A DNA stretch of 35,060 nt from contig CAINLR010000041.1 in NCBI GenBank assembly GCA_903850425.1, forward strand, positions 1 to 35,060. The letters run 5' to 3'. This DNA is from an uncultured Verrucomicrobia subdivision 3 bacterium (lineage in GTDB: Bacteria; Verrucomicrobiota; Verrucomicrobiia; Limisphaerales; UBA11358). Positions 16,794-25,204 of this stretch are shown one piece after another. Positions within the stretch are counted from its first letter, which is position 1, and each line of letters begins with the position of its first letter. A program made the translations under genes and the position numbers. The notes under the pieces are model-generated. The model was given only the letters and a program-made list of their open reading frames with translations, had not been told where the DNA came from and did no database searches.

Positions 16794-17762
16794 ATGAAGG
16801 CTGAGATTCAAACCGAGCGCAAATTCATCGTGGTCGGGTTGGGGGAATTGTTGTGGGACTTGTTGCCGGGCGGGAAGCAACTGGGGGGCGCTTCGGCCAA
16901 CTTCGCCTACCACGCTCAGACGCTGGGGGCCGATGCCGTGCTGATCTCCCGAGTCGGCAACGATCCTCTCGGCCACGAGCTTCTGGCAAGACTGCGCGCA
17001 CGGCAAATGCGGACGGACGGGATCACCGTTGATCCGACCGCGCCGACCGGAACCGTTTCGATTGCGCTCTCCCCGGCCGGCCAGCCCACATTTACCATTC
17101 AGGAAAATGTGGCCTGGGATCACCTCACGGCCACCGATTTTGCGCGGGCCACGGTGGCCCGCGCTGACGCTGTTTGCTTCGGATCGCTGGGCCAGCGCAA
17201 TGAAGTTTCCCGGGGCGCGATCCGTTCGCTGGTGGGCGCCAGCCGCCCGGATGCCTTGCGCATATTGGATGTCAATCTCCGCCAGAATTATTTCTCAATG
17301 GAAATCATCGAGGCTTCGCTGCGGCTGGCCAATATTTTAAAAATCAACGACGAGGAACTTCCGGTCCTGGCGCGGTTCTTTGGTCTGCGAGGCGAGCCGG
17401 CGGAACAACTCGCCGAACTCGCCCGACGCTTCGAGTTGAAAGTGGTGGCGTTGACCTGCGGCGCGCGTGGCAGTTTATTTTACTCACAGGGCTGTTACTC
17501 GGAGGCAAAAGGGTTGCCGGTAAGCGTGGTGGATACGGTTGGCGCCGGCGATGCTTTCACGGCCGTCCTCACCCTGGGCATTTTGGCGGGCTGGAATCTT
17601 GACCGTATCAATCGTCGCGCCAACGAGGTGGCCGCCTATGTGGTTTCCCAACCGGGAGCGACGCCCCATTTGCCGGCGCACTTGCACTTGTCGCAGCCTT
17701 CACGAAGGCCCACATCAAGTCGGCAAGCTGCCCACTTACAAAGAGGCACCTCCGGCAACTGA
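16794..17762 (+). CDS. PfkB-family carbohydrate kinase, likely fructokinase (322 aa)
   Basis: A ribokinase-fold cytoplasmic kinase. The N-terminus has VVGLGELLWDLLPGGKQLGGASANFA, where the Gly-Gly and Asn residues contact the sugar. ISRVGNDPLGHEL follows, with the lid region near QPTFTIQENVAWDH. The ATP/anion-hole signature DTVGAGDAF lies at 247-255 with catalytic base Asp253. WDLLP and PTGTVSIAL resemble bacterial fructokinases of the ScrK/Frk type, and the location among GH32 and porter genes supports fructose to fructose 6-phosphate (or 1-phosphate). The last 25 or so residues (SQPSRRPTSSRQAAHLQRG) are unlike the family and read like run-on sequence, so the stop may have been lost and replaced. 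It starts 3 bp after the porter stop. Confidence 0.92.
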   Translation: MKAEIQTERKFIVVGLGELLWDLLPGGKQLGGASANFAYHAQTLGADAVLISRVGNDPLGHELLARLRARQMRTDGITVDPTAPTGTVSIALSPAGQPTFTIQENVAWDHLTATDFARATVARADAVCFGSLGQRNEVSRGAIRSLVGASRPDALRILDVNLRQNYFSMEIIEASLRLANILKINDEELPVLARFFGLRGEPAEQLAELARRFELKVVALTCGARGSLFYSQGCYSEAKGLPVSVVDTVGAGDAFTAVLTLGILAGWNLDRINRRANEVAAYVVSQPGATPHLPAHLHLSQPSRRPTSSRQAAHLQRGTSGN

Positions 17763-17843
17763 GCGGACCAGAAATAGGCATTAGGACTTGAGCCCTTAGT
17801 TAGCCATGCGACAATCGCAGCCATCGTCAATGGAAAGCCCTTT

Positions 17844-19724
17844 ATGACTCTGTTTTCAATAATTAATCGCCGCTTTGTCCTGCTGGCTTTCGCCGCGCAT
17901 TTGGCTCTACTCTTTAACTGCCGCGCCGGCGATCTGGCGATTGGAAAATTCGGCAGCACCAACTACGGCGATTGGAAGGCGACAGGAACGGCATTTCATT
18001 CAGGCCCGCCTCCAAGCGAATTGCTGCCGAAGCTGGAGATAGAAAATGCCAGCGACCAGCGTGTGGTCAGCAGCGAGATGGAAGGCGACGGGCCAACGGG
18101 AACCCTCACTTCACCCATGTTTAAAATCGCCCGGAAGTATATTTCGTTTTGCATCGGCGGCGGCGATTACGAGCGCGACACCTGTGTCAACCTGCTCATC
18201 AATGGCAAAATCGTGAAGAGTGCGACGGGCTGGCGCAGCGACAGGTTGGTGCCGACGAGTTGGGATGTCAGCCGATTCTGCGGGCAGAAGGCGCAGGTGC
18301 AAATCGTGGACGCTGCGAGCGGTGACTGGGGTCACATCAACGTGGCGCGGATTGTCCAGACCGACACGCCGGAGCGACTACCAGTTACGACCGGTTCGCT
18401 TTACCACGAAACTCTGCGCCCGCAGTTTCACTTCACCGCGCGGCAATGGACTATGGATCGCCTGAATCCCGGCGAACGTCAGGAAGGCTGGGTGAATGAC
18501 CTTAACGGACTCATCTATTATGATGGCGAGTATCACCTCTTTGCCCAGCGCTGGGCCAAATGTTGGATTCATGCGGTGAGCCGCGACCTGGTTCACTGGA
18601 CCGAACTACCACCTGCGTTCTGGGAGGAGCAGTCGGGCAGTGGCGTCCAGTCGGGAACGTGCGTGGTGGATTATCAGAACACTTCCGGACTATCGCGCGA
18701 CAAAGCTCACCCCGCGATGATCGCCTTCTATCCGCGCTGGGATAATCGCAGCCAGTGCATCGCCTACAGTCTGGATCATGGGCGCAGTTGGCAGCACTAC
18801 GAGAAGAACCCGATCTTGGTTCATCCGGAGCGCGACCCGAAAGTATTCTGGTATGCGCCCAGCAATCATTGGGTCATGATGCTTTATGGAGATGGCCAAT
18901 ATCATGTGCTTACTTCTTCAAATCTGTTGAACTGGAAGGATGAACACCATCCGATCAAGGACAGCTACGAGTGCCCGGATTTTTTTGAATTGCCCGTAGA
19001 TGGCGACCGCAGCCAGCTGAAATGGGTGTTGATTCAGGGCAACGGCAACTACTCCCTCGGCACCTTTAACGGCACTGAGTTCAAGGAGGAGACTGGACGC
19101 CATCCTTGCGATGTGGGGCCCAATTTTTATGCCACGCAATCCTGGCATAACACGGACACCGGCGACGGACGACGAATTCAAACCGCGTGGATGCGCGAGC
19201 CGTCTTTCCCGAACATGCCGTTCAACCAGCAAATCTCTTTCCCGTGCGAACTCTCGCTCCATAGCACGCCCAATGGCCTGCGCATTTTCCGCCAGCCCAT
19301 CGCGGAAATTGCCAGCCTGCATCACGCGCCAGACATCTGGAAAAACCGCACGTTGGAAGCGGGCGAAACCTTGCCGCTGGAACCGTCCGGGCAGTTCTAC
19401 CGCATCAAAGCCGAAGTCAGCATTCCTGATGGTGCCAAGCTCACCTTCAATCTCTGCGGCATCGCCGTGGTGCTGACCGCGAAGACAGTGGCCTCCGGCA
19501 CGGCTCCCGTCGCTGTCGCCGACCAGATCAGAACCGTGGAAATTTTGCTGGACCGCGCTTCAGTGGAAACCTTCGTCAATCAAGGGGAAATTTCCAACAC
19601 CCGTTTCGTCTTGCCTAGCGAAAACGGATTATCCGTCAAAGCGGAAGGTCGTCCCGTCACTCTTCAGTCATTGACCATTTACCCCCTCAACTCGGCCTGG
19701 CCGGATGGATTGGTTGATGAGTAG
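17844..19724 (+). CDS. Second secreted GH32 fructan hydrolase, variant nucleophile motif (626 aa)
   Basis: A paralogue of the GH32 at 13226, shorter because it lacks the DUF4980-like segment. The signal peptide runs to about residue 28 (RRFVLLAFAAHLALLFNCRAG). The shared N-terminal module is at about 32-175 (GKFGSTNYGDWKATGTAF ... GDWGHINVARIVQTD). In the catalytic domain the nucleophile motif reads WVNDLNG (Asp219), with Leu in place of the usual Pro; RDPK (330-333) and ECPDFFEL (Glu376) are intact. The region just before the nucleophile has an insertion (TARQWTMDRLNPGERQEGW), and the expected FYQHNP reads FAQRWAK, so the substrate pocket differs. It closes the fructan locus 81 bp after the kinase. 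It probably acts on a different linkage or chain length from the first enzyme. Confidence 0.93.
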   Translation: MTLFSIINRRFVLLAFAAHLALLFNCRAGDLAIGKFGSTNYGDWKATGTAFHSGPPPSELLPKLEIENASDQRVVSSEMEGDGPTGTLTSPMFKIARKYISFCIGGGDYERDTCVNLLINGKIVKSATGWRSDRLVPTSWDVSRFCGQKAQVQIVDAASGDWGHINVARIVQTDTPERLPVTTGSLYHETLRPQFHFTARQWTMDRLNPGERQEGWVNDLNGLIYYDGEYHLFAQRWAKCWIHAVSRDLVHWTELPPAFWEEQSGSGVQSGTCVVDYQNTSGLSRDKAHPAMIAFYPRWDNRSQCIAYSLDHGRSWQHYEKNPILVHPERDPKVFWYAPSNHWVMMLYGDGQYHVLTSSNLLNWKDEHHPIKDSYECPDFFELPVDGDRSQLKWVLIQGNGNYSLGTFNGTEFKEETGRHPCDVGPNFYATQSWHNTDTGDGRRIQTAWMREPSFPNMPFNQQISFPCELSLHSTPNGLRIFRQPIAEIASLHHAPDIWKNRTLEAGETLPLEPSGQFYRIKAEVSIPDGAKLTFNLCGIAVVLTAKTVASGTAPVAVADQIRTVEILLDRASVETFVNQGEISNTRFVLPSENGLSVKAEGRPVTLQSLTIYPLNSAWPDGLVDE

Positions 19725-19872
19725 AGGTCTCAACCAAGGTGCGTGAATGGTTCACGGCTGAAATTGCTTTTGGATTCTGCGGCGGGTTTCGTTCTGCCGG
19801 TTGATTTGCTGCCGCTAACCATGCACACTGGCGGGCGCATCGGTGCGGTCGTTGGCACCGGTGAACGCTGAA

Positions 19873-21912
19873 ATGAAGATCCCCGCCGCTTTGGTGTGCC
19901 GTTTCGCCAGCCTGCTGGTCATGCTGGCCGTGGCCGGCTGCGCCACGTCGGGTCCGCGCAGCCGCTACTTGGAACAGATTGCACCGGAGAGCATCACCAA
20001 TCTCACGGCGTATTGCGCAGGCAGCTCGCTCGAAATCATTTATCCCCTCGGCGGCAAGGAGGCGTTCGCTCATGCCACTTGGCAGCCGGTGCCCCGCGCT
20101 GCGACTGAATATAGTTATCAGTTCGCGATCCTGAGCTTTGAGAAAGAGAAACGAGCCGCCCGCAAGTCGGTGATCCTCCAGGACAACCGCCTGTTAATCC
20201 GCGACGCCAAACAATGGCAGCAGCTACTCCACGCCGTCATGGTCGGGTTGGTGCCGAACCAGCCCGGGCACGGCATATTGCTGCTGGTCCAGTATATGGA
20301 GCTCGTCGTTTACCGCGATCCCTCCGGGGCGGTGAAAGTCACCAAGCTGGAAAGCAAGCCGGCGGAAATCACCGTGGACCGCACGTTCAGCGAAGAAGGA
20401 TTTTCGCGCGCCGCGATTGAACACCTGGCCGCCAGCGTTAGCACCATTGACCGCCACACCAGCCAGTTTCTATTCCTCACCGGCGAATCGCCGGCCTTCG
20501 TTCTGGTGGACCTGCATGAGCGGCGCCTGGTTTTCCTGAGTTATCCCGCCGATCCGGAAGCGGAACCGTTCGCCGTGCCGGGTTGGTTTACCTTGCGCGC
20601 CTTGAATTCACTGCTGATCAAGAGCCTGGCGATCGCCGCCATCAAGAACCCAGTCTCGCTCGTCAGCCGCGGCCTCTGGCACTTGGGCACCTCCGGCATG
20701 ACCATTGTGGATGCGGTCTCCTTTGACTCAAGCCAGACGCCACCGCCGCTAAACTCCGGCCCAGGCATGAACCTGGCGGACTGGGAAAGGGAACTGGACG
20801 GGTTGGTTTCTGCCAAGCGTTATCAAGGCCGGGTGCAACTCTTCATTGATGGCAGCCAGTTCTTCCCGGAGTTCATCCAGTCCATCGAGAACGCCCGGCA
20901 GAACATTGATCTGATGATGTATATTTTCAGCATTGATGACTATTCAATCCGCATCGCTGACCTCCTGAAAGAGCGGTCGGCCAGCGTGCGCGTGCGCGTG
21001 CGCGTGGATGACCTGGGGTCGCTGTTTGCCCGCGCTGACCGTGCGCATGGGGCCGCTCCGCCCGGTTTTCAACGTCCGTCCGACATGGTCTCCTATCTCG
21101 AAGCCGACTCGCAGGTGCGGGTGCGGACGAGCAGTAATCCGTGGTTCACCATCGACCACCGGAAGTGCATTATCATTGACCACCGGCAGGCTTACATTGG
21201 GGGCATGAATATCGGCTCGGTCTATCGCTATGAGTGGCACGACATGATGGTGGGCCTGACCGGGCCGATCGTCGGTCGGCTGGATAAGGAATATCGCGAA
21301 GCCTGGGCCTTTGCCGGGCCGCTGGGCGATTTTGCTTATGCCTGGGCTTGGCTGTTCGATCGCGAACATCTGCGCCAGAATGACATTGCGAACGCGATTG
21401 ACATCCGCCCCCTGCACACCGCGACGGGCAAAGTGCAAATCTACCGCGCGCAACTGGCCGCCATTCGCCGGGCCAAGAGTTACATCTACATTGAGAACGC
21501 CTATTTCACTGATGCCAACATCCTGCGGGAACTCATCCTCGCCCGCCAGCGCGGCGTGGACGTGCGGGTCATCCTGCCGGCCGAAAATGACATTGGCATC
21601 ATGCAAACCAGCAATCTGGTGATGGCCAATGAAATGGTCCGTAATGGCATTCGCGTCTATGCCTATCCGGGGATGTCGCATGTGAAGGCGGCGATTTACG
21701 ACGGCTGGGCGTGCGTCGGCTCGGCCAACCTGGAGAAGATGAGCTTGCGGGTCTCGCAGGAATTGGACGTGGCTTATTCTGACTCCGCTGCGGTGAATCG
21801 CTTGAAACAAGACCTATTCGAAGCCGACTTCAAACGCTCCCGCGAATTAACCAGTCCGCTGGAATCGAGTTGGCTGGACTCGGTGGTGAAAGCGTTTGCC
21901 GAAGAGCTATAG
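19873..21912 (+). CDS. Phospholipase D-like lipoprotein, cardiolipin-synthase type C-terminus (679 aa)
   Basis: The ATG at 19873 starts a lipoprotein signal with lipobox LAVAGC (an upstream GTG at 19843 only adds residues). Residues about 30-300 form a domain I do not recognise, mixed alpha/beta with a GHGILLLVQYMELVVY strand region. The PLD part follows: QLFIDGSQFFPEFIQSIENA, first HKD motif HRKCIIID (His429, Lys431, Asp436) with YIGGMNIG, and second HKD motif HVKAAIYDGWACVGSANLE (His603, Lys605, Asp610) with a closing QELDV. Both active-site halves are complete, so phosphodiester transfer or hydrolysis on phospholipid is likely. A lipid anchor outside the cytoplasm is unusual for a cardiolipin synthase. 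A short GTGCGC tandem (about 20987-21006) encodes the RVRVRV stretch. It lies 148 bp after the fructan locus and is probably separate from it. Confidence 0.88.
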   Translation: MKIPAALVCRFASLLVMLAVAGCATSGPRSRYLEQIAPESITNLTAYCAGSSLEIIYPLGGKEAFAHATWQPVPRAATEYSYQFAILSFEKEKRAARKSVILQDNRLLIRDAKQWQQLLHAVMVGLVPNQPGHGILLLVQYMELVVYRDPSGAVKVTKLESKPAEITVDRTFSEEGFSRAAIEHLAASVSTIDRHTSQFLFLTGESPAFVLVDLHERRLVFLSYPADPEAEPFAVPGWFTLRALNSLLIKSLAIAAIKNPVSLVSRGLWHLGTSGMTIVDAVSFDSSQTPPPLNSGPGMNLADWERELDGLVSAKRYQGRVQLFIDGSQFFPEFIQSIENARQNIDLMMYIFSIDDYSIRIADLLKERSASVRVRVRVDDLGSLFARADRAHGAAPPGFQRPSDMVSYLEADSQVRVRTSSNPWFTIDHRKCIIIDHRQAYIGGMNIGSVYRYEWHDMMVGLTGPIVGRLDKEYREAWAFAGPLGDFAYAWAWLFDREHLRQNDIANAIDIRPLHTATGKVQIYRAQLAAIRRAKSYIYIENAYFTDANILRELILARQRGVDVRVILPAENDIGIMQTSNLVMANEMVRNGIRVYAYPGMSHVKAAIYDGWACVGSANLEKMSLRVSQELDVAYSDSAAVNRLKQDLFEADFKRSRELTSPLESSWLDSVVKAFAEEL

Positions 21913-22307
21913 TCGCTGACAGTGAAGGGTCGGCGCGGACGTTTCACGAGTTTTCCAGCCTTGCGGTTTCAGCTCTCATTAGCACCCCGTATCAGCGGAG
22001 TGCTAAGAAAGGGACCGCAACCGTGACCTCACTATTTGCGAAATCTGCGGGTTTGTCAGCCTAACTGCCATTCTGCGGCCGGCATAACATCATCCATTGG
22101 AGTGAGGGCAGGGCGGCCTTACTCTGCTACATTGACTGAACTTCAAGTATTATCTCGATCCGTTTTTTCTGTTTGGGCGACGTGTCCTTTCCGAGTAGTC
22201 TTGGCGCGTGGTTCCGTCACGCGGACGCAGACCGGGCGCTGGCGGCTGGTTTCCAGCGCGTGAACGCAACTCGGTTGGTCTAGTGTCCCCGGCTGATTTT
22301 AATCCTT
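21913..22307. other. Gap with a nested palindrome, no gene
   Basis: Two short plus-strand frames here have no family features. The only structured element is the nested inverted repeat at 21961-22020, listed separately; the remaining 290 bp up to 22307 shows no motif I can name. Confidence 0.45.
21961..22020. promoter_or_regulatory. Nested palindrome with a CIRCE-like core
   Basis: The inner palindrome at 21979-22006 reads TTAGCACCC, a 10-nt spacer, then GAGTGCTAA. The HrcA operator CIRCE is TTAGCACTC-N9-GAGTGCTAA, so the right half is exact, the left half differs by one base and the spacer is one nt too long. Outer arms TTGCGGT (21961-21967) and ACCGCAA (22014-22020) are exact reverse complements. 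The element lies 288 bp before the FAD oxidoreductase gene. It may be a dispersed repeat that only resembles CIRCE, since partial TTAGCACCC copies occur near 615 and 4619. Confidence 0.5.
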
Positions 22308-23912
22308 ATGAAGATCACATTGTTCTTAGTTGGTTGGCTGATCGGTATCTGCCGGGTGCAAGCAGCGCCAGTGGTGGAAAGCGACATTTGCATTTATGGT
22401 GGAACCTCCGGTGGCATTGTGGCAGCGGTGCAGGCCGCACGCATGGGCAAATCCGTTTCGCTCGTCGTGTTTGGCAGAGAACTCGGCGGCTTGACGAGCG
22501 GCGGCTTGGGTGCGACGGACGTGGGTAACCTCAATTCCATCGGCGGCCTGGCGCGTGAGTTTTATCAGCGCGTCGGCAAGAAATATGGCCGCGCGGAAAG
22601 TTTCGTTTTCGAGCCGCACATGGCGCAAGAGGTCTATGAATCGTGGCTCGCGGAATCGCGTGTGTCGCCGCATCTGAATCAGCGCGTCGTCAACGTCACC
22701 AAAACCGCTCAGCGTCTCATGGAAATTCGCATGGAAGACGGCACCATCTACCGCGCGAAAATGTTCATTGATGCGACTTACGAAGGCGATTTGATGGCGC
22801 TGGCCGGGGTAAGTTTCACCTTTGGTCGCGAAGGCACCAATGTTTACGGTGAGTCCCTCAACGGTATTCGTGCCAGCACACCCAAGCATCAGTTCGCGGT
22901 GAAGGTGGATCCGTATCTTGTGCCGGGTAATCCGACCAGCGGCTTGCTGCCGTTCATTCAAGCTGGTGATGGTGGCAAGCCCGGCGATGGCGACCAACGG
23001 ATTCAAACCTTCAACTATCGTCTCTGTTTCACGCAAAACCCGACGAATCGTCTGCCACCAGTGGTTCCGGCGAATTACGATCCGGCGCGTTACGAACTGC
23101 TCGGGCGACTGCTGGATGCGCAGGTAGCGGCGGGCGAGAAACTCACGATCCATTCCTTTTTCAGCATCAAATCCATGCCCAATGGCAAGACGGATATGAA
23201 CAATAATGGTGCGTTCTCTACTGACTACCTCGGGATGAACTGGACCTATCCGACCAATACCTACGCCGCGCGCGCGCAGATGGAGCGCGACCATCTGGCA
23301 TACACTCAAGGGCTGATTTATTATCTCACCACCAATCCGCGCTCACCCGCGAGTCTGCGGGCCGAGATGGCGAAATGGGGTCCGTGCCGCGATGAGTGGC
23401 CGGAGACAGGCGGCTACTCACCGCAAATCTATGTGCGTGAAGCGCGCCGCATGGTGAGTGACTATGTGATGACCCAGGCCGACTGTCTCAGCCAACGCCG
23501 TGCGGATGATTCCATTTGTCTCGGTTCCTACAACATGGATTCGCACAACTGCCAGCGGATAGTTCAAGATGGCTCTGTCCGCAATGAGGGCGATGTGCAA
23601 ATCGGGCTGCCGAAACCGTATCCCATTTCCTATCGCGCCATCATTCCTCGCCGGGGCGAGTGCGAGAATCTTTTCGTGCCGTTCGCCCTTTCCGCCAGCC
23701 ACATTGCCTTCGGCTCCACGCGCATGGAACCAGTATTCATGATGGCCAGCCAGTCCGCCGCCACGGCGGCGGCGATGGCCCTGGACGAGAAAATTTCCGT
23801 GCAACAGGTCAACTACGCGAAGCTGGCCAGCCGACTGGCCGCCGATCAACAAATTCTGATCTGGAAAAGTGGCGGCGCGACTAATCGACTGAACCAGCGG
23901 AAAGTTCCGTGA
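22308..23912 (+). CDS. Secreted FAD-dependent oxidoreductase (FAD_oxidored family, 534 aa)
   Basis: After a signal peptide (MKITLFLVGWLIGICRVQAA) comes a Rossmann FAD-binding start: DICIYGGTSGGIVAAVQAAR, with GGTSGG at 31-36, and then an Arg-Glu-Leu-Gly-Gly stretch (FGRELGGLTSGGLG) typical of PF12831-type FAD_oxidored proteins. FIDATYEGDLMALAGV is a second conserved FAD contact, and the C-terminal part has PYPISYRAIIPRRGECENLFVP ending in EPVFMMASQSAATAAAMAL. Length and order fit secreted members common in Planctomycetota and Verrucomicrobiota, sometimes labelled as xanthan lyase-like without proof. An extracytoplasmic flavoprotein acting on a sugar or polysaccharide is likely; the substrate is unknown. 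The previous gene ends 395 bp away, so it has its own promoter. Confidence 0.9.
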   Translation: MKITLFLVGWLIGICRVQAAPVVESDICIYGGTSGGIVAAVQAARMGKSVSLVVFGRELGGLTSGGLGATDVGNLNSIGGLAREFYQRVGKKYGRAESFVFEPHMAQEVYESWLAESRVSPHLNQRVVNVTKTAQRLMEIRMEDGTIYRAKMFIDATYEGDLMALAGVSFTFGREGTNVYGESLNGIRASTPKHQFAVKVDPYLVPGNPTSGLLPFIQAGDGGKPGDGDQRIQTFNYRLCFTQNPTNRLPPVVPANYDPARYELLGRLLDAQVAAGEKLTIHSFFSIKSMPNGKTDMNNNGAFSTDYLGMNWTYPTNTYAARAQMERDHLAYTQGLIYYLTTNPRSPASLRAEMAKWGPCRDEWPETGGYSPQIYVREARRMVSDYVMTQADCLSQRRADDSICLGSYNMDSHNCQRIVQDGSVRNEGDVQIGLPKPYPISYRAIIPRRGECENLFVPFALSASHIAFGSTRMEPVFMMASQSAATAAAMALDEKISVQQVNYAKLASRLAADQQILIWKSGGATNRLNQRKVP

Positions 23913-23953
23913 GCAAGCCAACGAAAATGCAAAACAGTTTTATGGCGAATCAC

Positions 23954-24169
23954 ATGAACCCAATCTTCAGCCGCACAATTCTGTGCTGCGCTGGTAATTT
24001 CCGCAATGCTCGCGCTCTCGGACGCCGCTGCTGCCGTGGCGATCAAAAGCTTGGACGGCAAAGTCAAGGTGCCGGTCGAACGGGGCGAACGATTGGGCGC
24101 AAGGATAGTCTTGCCCTGCCGTTGCGCAAGGACGGCGGCTACGTGGCTTGGCTGGTGCGCGCAACTTAA
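23954..24169 (+). pseudogene. Probable twice-frameshifted gene for a small secreted protein
   Basis: Frame one starts at the ATG at 23954 (MNPIFSRTILCC). One base shift near 23980 gives CAALVISAMLALSDAAAA, completing a textbook signal peptide, and then VAIKSLDGKVKVPVERGERL. Near 24100 the sensible reading returns to the first frame (RKDSLALPLRKDGGYVAWL, stop at 24167). In between, the first frame is Arg-rich nonsense. The restored product would be about 72 residues. I do not recognise a family. The alternative is sequencing error or chance. Confidence 0.35.
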
Positions 24170-24372
24170 TGACGAAGCAACGAGCGTTGCTTGGTTCGTG
24201 CCAGATTCAGAATGCGCCGAACTGCAGCTATGGTTCGCGCTTTTGCCAAAATGCACAACACGCCGATTACTGAATGAAATAGCATCGCAGCATTTGGATT
24301 AATGAAGAGGGATTTCCTTATGCGGAAATTGTCCGGCTAAGGCCCCAGTGTCGGAAGCGCGGTTTTTTCCAT

Positions 24373-25068
24373 TTGGAGGCGGCAGTTGGAGACGAATCGT
24401 GTGGGCAATTGGTTGAGAGAATCGCCGCGTTATGTAAGCAAGAGGGGTTGAAGAATAAAAGTGAAGGCCATCGTGATGGAGCTTTCAACTATACCGTATT
24501 TTATCACTACGATCCTTCTGATCTGGAGGCCGCTCCGCTGCTTTGGCTCATGGGGCAAAGGGAAACATTTGATGATCTTGATTCAGACCGCCGAGGCGAA
24601 TTGGGGTGCATGTCAATTCTTGCTGCGCAGGCCAAGCGAGGCATCAAGATCGCTTCAGTTTTTCCACGCCCTTGGATTGTCGTGCCGAACAGAACACGCC
24701 GGATCTTAAAGTCCGGAGCCTTGGCAGGATTGAAGTTTGATGAGGTTAGTCTACGGGGAGGAACTTCCCCCGCATCGGCTGAACCGTTTTGGGAATTACG
24801 AAGTTCGATTGTTTTGCCAAAAATGGTCAACGTGGTTCCAGACACTTTCGTCCAGCATGAGAATTTTTTAATTCGCGATCCCTACGGTGAGCCGCATTAT
24901 CGCCAGAGTGAACTTCAGCCGCTAGGCATTTTCGACATTGCTTTCACACGAGAGCCACCCGGCGGCAATCGTGACCCGTCGTTAATCATTTCCCAGCGTT
25001 TCTACCAGCACTGCCTCAAGAACAAGATTCCACTGGAAGTTCGCCCCGTGCGCATTGATCCGGATTGA
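24373..25068 (+). CDS. Hypothetical protein with blocked natural start; possible immunity-type protein
   Basis: A 231-residue frame opens with TTG at 24373, but protein-like sequence extends upstream in the same frame: from 24283 it reads HRSIWINEEGFPYAEIVRLR, and just before that stands ATG AAA TAG (24274-24282). The natural start thus seems to be the ATG at 24274, cut off by an amber codon at position three. Within the protein two segments share a pattern (WIVVPNRTRRILKSGALAGL near the middle and LIISQRFYQHCLKNKIPLEV at the end): hydrophobic, Ser/Asn, basic helix, then a beta strand. This resembles Imm11-like and double-CXXCG immunity proteins in style, from memory and not proven. No partner toxin is adjacent. 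Codons look less GC-rich than in neighbours, so it may be acquired. Confidence 0.5.
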   Translation: MEAAVGDESCGQLVERIAALCKQEGLKNKSEGHRDGAFNYTVFYHYDPSDLEAAPLLWLMGQRETFDDLDSDRRGELGCMSILAAQAKRGIKIASVFPRPWIVVPNRTRRILKSGALAGLKFDEVSLRGGTSPASAEPFWELRSSIVLPKMVNVVPDTFVQHENFLIRDPYGEPHYRQSELQPLGIFDIAFTREPPGGNRDPSLIISQRFYQHCLKNKIPLEVRPVRIDPD

Positions 25069-25204
25069 GTTTTTCCACACTGCGGTTTGCTCATCTGAAC
25101 CAAGTGAAAGCTTGCCCACATCTGACTCAACGGCCAAACGCCATGCCCGCCTCGGAGCGCTGTCCCGGTCAACCCAGCGCAAGTTAGGATCAAGGGGCAA
25201 CTCC

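Noticed and set aside
20987-21006. GTGCGC hexamer tandem in the PLD gene as a phase-variation tract
   Set aside because: It is in frame (six bases, encoding Arg-Val pairs), so copy changes would not switch the gene off.
22036-22263. Plus-strand frame upstream of the FAD oxidoreductase
   Set aside because: It has no recognisable features, and its composition reads like intergenic sequence.
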